A program made the position numbers and the translations under genes. A stretch of 64,000 nt of DNA from Trichomonas vaginalis G3. Lineage: Eukaryota; Parabasalia; Trichomonadida; Trichomonadidae. Shown piece after piece: positions 19,387 to 29,705 of the stretch (the stretch's first letter is position 1; the number at the start of each line of letters is the position of its first letter). Below the pieces are notes generated by a model. The model was not told where the DNA came from, ran no database searches, and saw only the letters and a list, made by a program, of their open reading frames with translations. Where the stretch lies: positions 10,726,001 through 10,790,000 of the forward strand of contig NC_067205.1 of the NCBI RefSeq assembly GCF_026262505.1. Direction: 5' to 3'.

Positions 19387-21674
19387 TGTGCGAAAAAGTG
19401 ACATTTTTAGCAAGATTTGATTAGAGTTAGTGGAGCTACTATTCCATCTACAAAATCTGACTATAGGGCATGAAACTTTGAACCTAATTGCGTGACTTCA
19501 TCGTTGAAAATCAAGTTTTTAAAAAGCGACAAGAGATTTACTTAAATTTACAAATAAATACTCGAGTTATTTCCATTTATCCCTTGGAACATATAAATTT
19601 GGCGTATTACAAATAATGCTGTTATTATAAAAATGTATTTGGTTAAGTTCCAAATCATCAAAAAAAATACGACAAAAATTTTAAGCAGCGACGCCCTTAC
19701 ACTAAGGTGTATCGAAAACTATTAGTTTTTGTCGTCATATTTACATTACTATTATGAAGAAAATGCAATCTAAATACGAAAAATATTTGATTCGAAGTTT
19801 TTATGAAGATTAATTCGGATCTGGTATAGAGCATGATGCTTTTTCGTTTTGTATAGATCATTACATATGAAATTAAAATAAAAAATCAATTTATTAAATT
19901 ATTAATTTTTTTTATTCTCAGTTTTGACGGACGTAATATATAAGCTTAAAATTTTGTTAGAATGACATTTATTTTTCATATTCAACAATAAAACACTGCA
20001 TTTATTTAATACAAAATTGTTTAATAATGAACTTTGTTAATAATTTATATATTGTAAATAGTGTAAAAGCTTGTGTTGATTGTGATGATTGTGATATCAA
20101 TTGATATTTTAGAATATATAACCTGAAATTTGAAATTGTAATAAAAATTTATCAATTAGCTCCGAAATATGACTCGTCTAGAAAAGACTATTGATATATT
20201 GAATTGTGTTAAATGCTATATCAGTCCTAGTAAAGATTTAATTATAAAATTGTTAAATAAGATGTTCATTGTTTAATATCTATATTGGAAGTTGATATTT
20301 TTCAATGTATAGTCATATTCTATGAGATTTTGTCTAAAAACTCGTATTTTCGAATAGATTTATATCATATAAGCATTATAATTTCAAATTTCCATAGGAA
20401 AATATATTTATTATCTAAAAATAAATATAATTAACCTCTTAAAATATTCTAAATATTTCATAAAATCATGATTTTCATAGTTTTTCTAACAAATTTTAAC
20501 TTAATTTTTTTTATTTTGAAAAAAATTTGGAATTTGAATTGGCTCAATTCTAGCTAATTTTACCATCAATGCATTTTTTTGCTAATGCAACTCATATTAA
20601 ACGTATAAATTACTATTTTTTTGGAACAGCGTTAATATCTTAACATAACACTGACTATTTGCACTAATAATGATATAAAAATAAATGAATTAGAAAAAAG
20701 AGAGGTATTTTAATCATTTTTGCTCAATGAATCTATACTGATTCATATACCGCATTCATTGATACAGTAAAATTAGGATTTTAGTTACCGAATTCTACTT
20801 TTTACTGCATAACTACTTTATTGCATCAGTAATCAGTCTATTCAAAGACACAATTCTCGTTAACGTTTTAAATTGAATTAATCTAAAAGTTATCCATCGA
20901 CAAAGATATTAAAATAGTTAATAAAAAAGAATGCAAAGCAAACTTACTTATTTTCTCAGCTTTCCAATCAAAATTCCAACTTTATATATTCAAAAGTTCG
21001 ATTTTGATTCAAATTCATTTTCTCACAAGAAAGAATTCATACTTTTAGAAAGGTTTTCTAGTAAGTTTGGAGATATTCTATAATTATTTTATCAAAATAA
21101 AAAAAAACAGTCTTACAAACAATTCATTTACTGATTTATTCATTAAAATTGCTAAGAATTATTAACTTCTTCATTTACGTGAAACAATTCAACTTTACCA
21201 AATTTCAATATCATATTGAACACTGATCAACATTTTCACATTCAGCCCATTCAGTACTTTTCTTCTAGACGATGAATATTAAACTACAAAGAATACTTAG
21301 AATAAAATCTTTTTTATAATAATATAACTAACTTTTTTTCTTTTTATCAATGATATGAATAATATAACCATACACATTGTTATTGTGATAAATTTTACAA
21401 GTTGAAAATAATATCAGTCTAAATTTATAATCTCATCCAATTTTCAACTTATGTTACAAACATCTCATATATGAAATCTTTGACTATACAACAAGTATAC
21501 TAAGGTCCATTATAGAAATTAGTAATTTACATATATTGTGAATATATAATTTTATTAAATACTCATATCATGATCAAACTCAAATATGTTCACACTCTAT
21601 CCTAATTCTGATTATTTATATCAATAAATAGTTTATATCCTTATTTTTTAAGTGTTCATCATGTAAAGTACCCT

Positions 21675-21748
21675 ATTTTGGCACTTTTTTGCAAAAACCA
21701 TTTTTGACACGCCCGTAAATACAAAAAGCCTCTCCCTCGAATAATATT
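21675..21748 (-). repeat. Right arm of the 75-bp imperfect inverted repeat pair
   Basis: Inverted partner of 19312-19386 (shared core TTTGACACGCCCGTAAAT). It lies 270 bp upstream of the cyclase gene. Confidence 0.75.
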
Positions 21749-22017
21749 TTTCTTTTGAATACTAACGAACATTTCCATATTTTGCTATAAGAGATGCAAA
21801 TATATTTAACATTATATTACAAAATTACGGATTGAATTTTTATCAACTTTTCAAAATTAATTTGAATTGGCCTTTCATTCAATAAGTTTTGTGAATAAAA
21901 TTTGAGGTTCAATATATATTAGATTGTTTTAATATTCTAGACATTTGTTTTATAAATGAAAGCTTTTATCAAAAAATAATTATTCTCAATTTTTCTCTGA
22001 AATATCTATTATTTTAA

Positions 22018-25000
22018 ATGGCTGAAGCTGTTTCAACTTCAAGTCATGAAGAAAACTTTCAATTCAAGACTTCACAGACCCGCTATCATGGGCTTATTGA
22101 TGTTCCATTTACAACTACATTGAAAGAGAATTTAACATCTTTATTCAACTTTCTTGATATTTATGGACCAAAAATCTCTGAAGTTCATCGGATTGTTGCT
22201 ATTTTCAGGATGTTTCAACTAATCGGATGCTCATTTATGTATTCCAATGTGAATATCATCGAAAGAAAAACCGTTACTTTCTCAATTCTTAACTACATTG
22301 CAATGCTGTTTCATATTCTTCCCATAAATTCAAGAGAAGGGAATGAATACATTGTTCTTTATATTTTAAATGCATTACTGTTCTTTGGAGTATGTTATTT
22401 GATATTTATAGCATTTCGTTACAAAAAAACAGCAATTGTATCAAAATTTTCAATTAATACTCTTACGATATTCACTTCATTCTTCCCCTTTTTAATAATT
22501 CCAATTTCTATTCAATTTGCAGGTCAAATTATATCTGGTTTAATATCAAAAAAGTTTCAAGTCGAAGTTAATACAATTGTATTAAACTTTTCATATAACA
22601 TTGTATTTAATTGCACAAGTTCCAAAAGTTGTTGAGAAAGTAACAAATCTTAGAAATTTCAAAGTTGGAAATAAATATATTGAAGGTGCTCGAGATATTG
22701 TTTTTGCACAAACTTTAGATTTCAAGGTTTTTGTAGATGGAAAAGGCTATATTCTGACAAAAACGAGTTTAATTGATTTGGTTGTTCAACTTGCAACCCA
22801 TTCAACAAAAGTTATTGACTTAGCATATTCTTTAACATATGATGGTCTACCAGTTGATATTGCAGGTGGTTTGGATGCAATAACAAGTAGAGCAAACAAT
22901 ATTGAAACCACAGTCAAAGCAGGTGAAGCAATGGATTTAATTATTGAGTATATTAGATCAGTTCATAAATTACATCGCCATATTTTTGATGGAATTATGA
23001 TTGGCATGATTTTATTTACAATCATATGGTTAACGATTATGTATAAACTACAGATATCAAAAATGAAGAGAAATAAGGATGCACTGTATGGAATTTTCGC
23101 GTGTTTGCCTAAAAACGTTTTATCGAACATTTCTCTTAGTTTGTCACACAGAAAAAAGAGTGATTCAAGCACTGCAGTCGATGCCGAATATGAAGTGAAT
23201 AGACAAGAAGACTCAATCATAAAATTGTTTGCAAGCATTTCTGATGGTACACACGGTTCTATTGAAGTATATAATATTTTTATAATATTGACATTAGGAA
23301 TATGCTCGTGCATCGGTTACTTTTTATTAATATCTTATTATGAAAGAGGTTCAGATATTTTGGTCAAAAACTGTCATCATATTAATTATTTGTATGGTAG
23401 CTGTTGTTCTTTATTTTCAATATTATCAAGTATTCTAACATTAGTACCAGTGGTATATGATGAATCATTTGTAAGTTTGGCGCCAAATCCTGAAATTGAA
23501 ATGAATGTAATTTCAACATTTACATCCTTAATCAGTGATCAATGGCAACTATTGAGATTTGGTGGTTCATCAAGCCAAGATGTTCCTTATAAGGGAATGC
23601 AAAGAATTCTCAATAATGCCACAAATCATACTCCTTTCTATGATCCTTTAACTCCACCAATCTATCTTGATGAAAGCGCTCATAGTTTTTCATTTGAACA
23701 ACAAATATATTTAGCAATTGCTCTCTTACGAAGAATGACACGAATGATGGAACTTGGTATATGGCCAACATTAAAAGATGGCATTAACGAATTATGGCAG
23801 ATTGGTCCATTCGAAGCATATGAATTTTTCTATCATCCAGCTGGTCAATATATAATTCCTGATATTCAAGCACAAATTTTTGTTATAGAATCGCCAATAA
23901 TGTTTGTTGCAATAATATTAATAATTGTTGCTTTTCTTTTCACAATCATTTCTTTGGTTATGGTTCAGGGCGAAGAAAGAATAATGAGATTTGCATTAAT
24001 AAATTTACTAAGATGCAATCCAATTCAACTTTTCCAGAATAAGAGGATTATGGATGTGTTGTCGGGAAATTATAGAAAGAAGAAAGATGATGAAAATGAA
24101 AAGGATATGATATTTAACAACAAGGTTGTTAATAAACTCAATGATATAGTTATTGTTGTCAATGAAGAAAGCAATAAAATAATCGGCGTAAATAAAGCTT
24201 TCGAAGGTATGTTCAATATCAAAGAAGAGGATATTGTTTCTACAATCATTGATGAATTCTTTACAGAAGAAAGATTTAAATGTGAGGGCAAAGTTGAGAA
24301 AGTTTTAACAGCACAAACTTTATTGATATATAAGGATTCAAAAGGTAATAAAGTCTATTTGGATTTCACAAATCAAAGTGTTGCAGGAAGAACAATTTTC
24401 AGTGGAAGAAATCAAACTGAAACCCTGATGCATGAAAAGATGATTGCTGATGAAAAGAAGAGGTCGGATTCCATGTTAGCTTCAATATTACCCCCAAGTT
24501 TGGTACCAAGAGTTCAAGCAGAGGAAAAGAATATATCGTTCGCTATCAAGTCTGTTACAGTTTTGTTCTTGGATGTTGTCGAGTTTACACCATGGTGTGG
24601 AAGCCATGATGCACAATATGTGATGCGAATGCTGAACATTATGTTCAAAGAGTATGATATGATCACTAATGCTCATAAGACAATGACTAAGATCAAATGT
24701 ATAGGTGACTGTTACATGGCAGCCGGAGGTATCTTCGATGAAGTCAATCAACCTTCCGTTCATGCTAAAGAAGTTGTAGATTTTGGATGTTGTGTCATCA
24801 AAAAACTTCTTGAAATCGACGAAATAGAAAATGAAAAACTTCGAATCCGAGTTGGTATCAATACAGGAGGTCCAATCATTGCAGGTGTTATTGGAACAGA
24901 AAAACCTACATTTGAAATACTTGGCCCTGCCATCAACATCGCCCATGAGATGGAGAGCAAAGGTGTTCCAATGAAAGTTCATATCAGCAGACCTGTTTAT

Positions 25001-25093
25001 GAACTTATTTATGGTCAAAACTTCGTCATCAAAGAACGAGGAGAGATCGAAATCAAAGGTGAAAAAATGTTTACATATATTGTTGATCCATAA
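22018..25093 (+). pseudogene. Membrane nucleotidyl cyclase (class III) with PAS-like domain, frame interrupted
   Basis: The gene reads in one frame from ATG 22018 to a TGA at 22633-22635, then in another frame to 25093; the switch lies between about 22583 and 22635. The first part (205 aa) has several hydrophobic helices. The second has membrane helices near residues 125-145, 225-245, 262-285 and 426-450, counted from 22601. A PAS-like segment (ESNKIIGVNKAFEGMFNIKE, ~520) follows, then a class III cyclase domain to the end. Metal-binding Asp residues sit in FLDVVEFT and KCIGDCYMA. The usual transition-state Arg is replaced: NIAHEMES, where N-x-A-x-R-M-E-S is expected. This architecture matches the large trichomonad membrane adenylyl cyclases, which make cyclic nucleotide at the plasma membrane. 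It is either a young pseudogene or a consensus indel. Confidence 0.85.
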
Positions 25094-25359
25094 TATAATA
25101 TATATTCATTATAGAATTAACACTAAAACATTTCTTTTTATATCTGATCAAGACTATGTTTCATTGTGTAAATATTATACGCAGAATGTAATATCTGATA
25201 AATAGTGAAGCATGATGCATTAGGTATTCTGTTTAATTTAAAAAATAATTCGAAATTTTGAAGTATGAGCTTAGTTCTCCAATATAGGAACCTTAGAGAA
25301 CCCATATTTCACTGATTTTATGATGAAAGCAATACTGCAATTGTCTGACCATCAAAATT
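25094..25359. other. Short intergenic spacer
   Basis: AT-rich, between the cyclase and Hel2-like genes. No element recognised. Confidence 0.4.
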
Positions 25360-26574
25360 ATGAAAGAAATTCTGCCAAAAGTGGTAAAAAAAATTTCAAT
25401 GTCTTCTTTTGGTGAATGTATTATCTGCGGAAATCCAATTACTACAAGAGTACTTCTCCCTTGCAACCACTCGAATTTCTGTCTTAAATGTTATGAAACA
25501 TTAGTTTATTGTTACAATGAAGCAAAATGTCCATTCTGCCAAAAAGAAATAGAGTCGGATCCAGTATGCACTGCTAATCCTCACTTAGATGGATATGAAA
25601 TAGAAAGACTAAAACCATATCAACACGATCAAAATTTTCATATATTTTTCGATGATCCAGAAATTATTTGTGAACTAGATTCATATACTAGAATTACATG
25701 TCCTGATTGTCATGCCTTATTCAATAATTTCTCAACTTTAAGATCTCACGTAAATGAAAAGCATAATAAAATGGTTTGCAAGATTTGCTTTGATTCCAAT
25801 CGATTTTTACCATCGGACATTTCATTATATACAAGAGAAGAGTTCGAAATACATAAGAAACAGCATCCAAAATGCAGTTGCTGCGATCATATTGCGTTTG
25901 ATCAAGATTCCCTCTCAAAACATATGCGTGAAGCACATTTCAGATGCGAAATATGTGCTAATGCAGGAAAAATCCTCTGGTTCCCAACAATTGAACTAAT
26001 TCAAGTTCATTTTCATGAAAAACACTACGCCTGCGAAGATCCTCTCTGCGTTATGCAAGGATTTATCGTTTTTAGCACAAAAGTCGAGTATTTACTTCAC
26101 CAAATCAACGTTCACAACGCAGATCCATCGATATTGAACGATCAGATCGAAAACAAGTCACAAGTCGAAGATCAAAGTGATTATCCAAGTTTCCGTGCTC
26201 GACATACAGAAAATATGAATAGATTGCTTAATAAATTAAATTCAGAGCAAAATGTCAATGCAAAACAGTTATTGTCGCTTATTGAAGATGTAGACAAGCA
26301 TAATATTACAGCAGATACGTTCTGCTCTGAAATTAGGAAACTTTTGACGAATCAAATTTCAGATAAATTATTCCCTGACATTGTTTCAGTAATTTTAGCT
26401 CCAAAAGTCAGAAATGAAGTGGTCAGATCATACCAAGGTATCAAAGAAGTTAAGAAACAATTAGATCATAATGAATACCTACATTCGAAGAAACAAAGGC
26501 TCCTGAACCTCCCAAACCTGTTCACCAAAGAAATCAAACTGGTTCAAAGAAGAAACCAAAGAAAATTGTTTTGA
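25360..26574 (+). CDS. Hel2/ZNF598-type RING E3 ubiquitin ligase
   Basis: 404 residues. A C-terminal-type RING (CIICGNPITTRVLLPCNHSN to CPFCQ, residues ~20-60) is followed by C2H2-like fingers in the order typical of ZNF598/Hel2: CPDCHALFNNFSTLRSHVNE, CKICFDSNRFLP, CSCCDHIAFDQDSLSKHMRE, CEICANAGKILWFPTIELI and the YACEDPLC finger. In other eukaryotes this cytosolic enzyme senses collided ribosomes and ubiquitinates small-subunit proteins to start ribosome-associated quality control. Translation could begin at residue 1 or at Met14 (MSSFGECIICG). The C-terminal ~30 codons look better in another frame: that frame gives a Pro/Lys-rich tail (SKKKPKKIVLMY) ending TAA at 26580-26582, so a one-base indel near 26440-26490 is possible. 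Confidence 0.9.
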   Translation: MKEILPKVVKKISMSSFGECIICGNPITTRVLLPCNHSNFCLKCYETLVYCYNEAKCPFCQKEIESDPVCTANPHLDGYEIERLKPYQHDQNFHIFFDDPEIICELDSYTRITCPDCHALFNNFSTLRSHVNEKHNKMVCKICFDSNRFLPSDISLYTREEFEIHKKQHPKCSCCDHIAFDQDSLSKHMREAHFRCEICANAGKILWFPTIELIQVHFHEKHYACEDPLCVMQGFIVFSTKVEYLLHQINVHNADPSILNDQIENKSQVEDQSDYPSFRARHTENMNRLLNKLNSEQNVNAKQLLSLIEDVDKHNITADTFCSEIRKLLTNQISDKLFPDIVSVILAPKVRNEVVRSYQGIKEVKKQLDHNEYLHSKKQRLLNLPNLFTKEIKLVQRRNQRKLF

Positions 26575-27037
26575 TGTATTAAAATTATTTTTTTGTTTAA
26601 TAAATATATTATTTACACTGAAACATTTTTACTTTCCTAATGATGTCTGTTCAGTCTTAACTTGTTTTTCTTCATGTACTTCTGAAATCTTTAATCAATT
26701 TAGAATATTAGATCAAAATTGTTTAAATGTAGCCCCATGAATGATCTGCTCGATGGACTTCCAAATAAATAAGATAAATGGAATCAGTAGGCTTCCAAAA
26801 ATGAATGAAATGAATTTATTTTGAAAAAATAAAAGGGTTGGCTCAAATATTCGTATTATTACAATGATGACAATGGTTCCTAAGAATCACAAATACATAG
26901 AATTATTAATAAAATTTTTGTGAGTAAAAATTCACTAGTTTACATGTATCTGTTTTATTTATGATATTTTCAAATATCAATTAACGATTTATCTTCAAAT
27001 TTCTTTGATTTATTTATCAATTTTTTCAATGGATTGA
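26575..27037. other. AT-rich intergenic region
   Basis: No gene or RNA seen. It holds the ATG-GAT-TGA triplets (27029-27037) just before the open frame of the BspA-like gene. Confidence 0.4.
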
Positions 27038-29488
27038 AAAGAGCAAATAACTTATCAAAATGAGGACAGGAAACTTTACCAAGTTAGTGGTGCTGTTGAT
27101 TTTGTCCTTAAAGTTGAATGCGAAGAGATCTTTGGAACACTTCAAGATGGTTCTTGTACTAATTATGCTTTTGCTGAGAGCACATCAACACTCACATCAG
27201 TCACATTCCCAGATGGATCTCATCTTAAAACGATTGGTGATTGTTCTTTCTTTCAATGTTCTAAATTGTCTTCAATTGACTTTTCAAAATGCGAGTTTCT
27301 TACAACGATTGGTCAATCTGCATTTAACTCGTGCAATTCTCTTTCATCAATTATACTTCCGAAAAGTTTAACACAAATATCCCGAAATTGTTTTAAACAA
27401 TGTCCTATTTCATCAATTTCTATTCCCGATAATGTTACAGCATTATTAGATGGTTGTTTTAGATCTTGCTATAAACTTCAAATAGTTAATATTAATCGAG
27501 AATCTAAATTAAAAACATTTGAACAATTTGTTTTTTATGCAACACGTATTAAAACATTATTTGTTCCAAAATATGTAAATAGTTTTTCATCAAGCATTCT
27601 TGAAGGATCAGAAACACTTGAATCAATAACATGTGATGAATCAAATCAAATTTATTGTTCTGAAGGTGGGATTCTATACTTAAAAGATAAAAGTAAAATT
27701 ATTTTATATCCATCAAATTATGGAAGAAGTTTCACACTTCCAGATACAATTGTAGAAATTGTTGGATCTTCATTCAACACTGCGCAAATTGACACAATTA
27801 ATTTCAACTCCAAACTCAAGACTATTGGTGGATGGACATTTGTTCACAGTACACTTAGATCAGTTACAATTCCAAGTTCAGTAAATAGTATTGGAGAAGG
27901 CGCATTTCAAGATTGTCCTTTATTAAATTCAATAATAATTGAACCAGGGATCACATATATTCCAAAATCATGCTTTATAGGAGCAAATATTTCAAGCATC
28001 CAATTTCCAGATACAATAAAATCGATTGGAGCCAATGCATTTGCTGGTTGTCAAAATTTGAAGAGCGTAATATTGCCACCAAATATAACATCGTTAGGAG
28101 GAAATTGTTTCCCAAGAGAGTCAACAAAGATAGAATTCGCAGAAGGATCGCAGCTTTCTTTTGATGAACAAATGATCATGTATAATCCTGATAAATCTGT
28201 CTTGATTTTGTGTCTAAAGAATAGTGAAAGTTATATCATCAAATCATCTGTTGCCAAAATAAGTTCAAAAGCATTCCAGTCTATCTCAGATCTTAAAAGT
28301 ATCAATTTCGAGTCTACGAGTAAATTAGTAACGATTGAATCTGAAGCATTCAGAGATGATGCATTGTTGTCGGCTTTTGAACTTCCTTCTTCTGTCAAAA
28401 CAATCGGTTCTTCGGCATTTTTTGGTTGTAAATCACTTCAATCCATTTCATTCGGAAACTCTATATCAACTATTGATTCTTTAAGTTTCCAAGATTGTGA
28501 ATCATTAAGAAGAGTTATCTTTGTTAGTTGTTTTAGTACAACAATTGGAGAGAGTGCATTCAGTGGATGCACTAAACTTAATTTCTTGTCACTGAGTAAT
28601 AATGTTACTCGTATTGAAAAGAATTGTTTCAGTGGATGCACAAGTCTTACTGAAGTTGTATTTCCAACATCACTAGAGTTTATCGGAGTCTATGCATTTT
28701 CAAACTCTGGTCTTGTTACAATTACTGTCCCAGATGGAACACATATGATATCATTTTGTCCTAGTTCATTCCGAAATTGTCAGATGTTGCAAACGCTGAA
28801 CATTCCATCAACAATCTTAGAATTTGAAGAAAATTGTTTGGAATCAACATCGATAACCTCATTCACTGTTCCACTATCAACTACTTCGATTGCAGACTAT
28901 GCATTCAAAAATTGTTCATCGATGACCAAATTCACAATTCCAGAAGGTTGTTCTCTTTCATCACTAGGTAGCTTGATATTTGATGGATGTGATTCCCTTA
29001 GTGTTATTGAGTGTATCTCTAATAATTACTTCGAAGTTGATAATGGTGCTCTTTACAAGAAAGGTCGAGAAACACTCTATTTCTTCCCTCCTGCATCACC
29101 AATCAAATTCTTCAACCTTCCTCAAAACTTGCGAAAAATATCAGCAAATGCATTCATTAACTGCAAGAATATTGTAAGTATTAGTATTCCAGACCAATCT
29201 GTCGAAACCATCGGGTCTTATGCATTCTTGAACTGCGTTTCATTGAGTTACATCAATATTCCACTTTGTGTCAAAAATATTGAACCTCATGCATTCTTAG
29301 GTTGTGATAATCTTCGATGTGGAATCAAAATTGAGAATAAAAATAAAACATTTATCAGATCTCTTGTTGACACATCTGATCTCTTATCAAGCTCACTAAA
29401 AGACTGTGCATTCATATCTTGTAATCAGATCTTCTATCAAAATGGATTTTCTCACTTTTCTTATATTTATGTTTTTATTCTTATGTAA
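27038..29488 (+). CDS. BspA-like leucine-rich repeat protein, ends possibly damaged
   Basis: The frame is open from 27038 and contains about 30 LRR_5/BspA repeats of ~23 residues (IGQSAFNSCNSLSSIILPKS, IGANAFAGCQNLKSVILPPN and similar). BspA-like proteins are a huge trichomonad surface family linked to adhesion. There is no in-frame ATG before the repeats. The only nearby one, at 27029, is followed by GAT and TGA, so the true start is lost or lies elsewhere. At the 3' end a different frame gives a membrane helix plus basic tail (DFLTFLIFMFLFLCKKWK, stop at 29501), the usual C-terminal anchor of the family, whereas the repeat frame ends in YIYVFILM. Two frame problems suggest a decaying copy, but the central 740 codons are intact. 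Confidence 0.8.
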   Translation, partial: KEQITYQNEDRKLYQVSGAVDFVLKVECEEIFGTLQDGSCTNYAFAESTSTLTSVTFPDGSHLKTIGDCSFFQCSKLSSIDFSKCEFLTTIGQSAFNSCNSLSSIILPKSLTQISRNCFKQCPISSISIPDNVTALLDGCFRSCYKLQIVNINRESKLKTFEQFVFYATRIKTLFVPKYVNSFSSSILEGSETLESITCDESNQIYCSEGGILYLKDKSKIILYPSNYGRSFTLPDTIVEIVGSSFNTAQIDTINFNSKLKTIGGWTFVHSTLRSVTIPSSVNSIGEGAFQDCPLLNSIIIEPGITYIPKSCFIGANISSIQFPDTIKSIGANAFAGCQNLKSVILPPNITSLGGNCFPRESTKIEFAEGSQLSFDEQMIMYNPDKSVLILCLKNSESYIIKSSVAKISSKAFQSISDLKSINFESTSKLVTIESEAFRDDALLSAFELPSSVKTIGSSAFFGCKSLQSISFGNSISTIDSLSFQDCESLRRVIFVSCFSTTIGESAFSGCTKLNFLSLSNNVTRIEKNCFSGCTSLTEVVFPTSLEFIGVYAFSNSGLVTITVPDGTHMISFCPSSFRNCQMLQTLNIPSTILEFEENCLESTSITSFTVPLSTTSIADYAFKNCSSMTKFTIPEGCSLSSLGSLIFDGCDSLSVIECISNNYFEVDNGALYKKGRETLYFFPPASPIKFFNLPQNLRKISANAFINCKNIVSISIPDQSVETIGSYAFLNCVSLSYINIPLCVKNIEPHAFLGCDNLRCGIKIENKNKTFIRSLVDTSDLLSSSLKDCAFISCNQIFYQNGFSHFSYIYVFILM

Positions 29489-29705
29489 AAAATGGAAATA
29501 AACATTGATTTCTTTTATTTTCTTACTAACCCTATAAAAGAATATGATTTTTCCACTTTGTTTATAATTTGTATGGTCGTCCTTCTATTTGTGGTAACAC
29601 AAAACTATTTTGAAATCACAAGTATATAAGAGAAATAATTATGAATAAACAGTTAATTTAAATAAATCCTTTAAATTTAATATAAAATAATAACAGTTTT
29701 TGTTT
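29489..29705. other. Convergent spacer
   Basis: 217 bp between the 3' ends of the BspA-like gene and the acidic protein gene. No element recognised. Confidence 0.4.

Larger units (their letters stand above)
15003..22017. other. 7-kb gene-poor, AT-rich region with repeat fragments and hairpins
   Basis: No long frame exists here. What can be seen is listed separately: hairpins at 15292, 16693 and 17177; a short frame at 16892; and inverted copies of a dispersed repeat at 15863, 19139-19386 and 21675. The rest (17200-19130, 19400-21670) is A/T homopolymer-rich with no coding signal I can support. The 3' part should contain the promoter of the cyclase gene. Confidence 0.55.

Noticed and set aside
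24488-25018. Minus-strand 176-codon frame opposite the cyclase domain
   Set aside because: The plus strand encodes a clear, conserved cyclase catalytic domain here, so the antisense frame is fortuitous.
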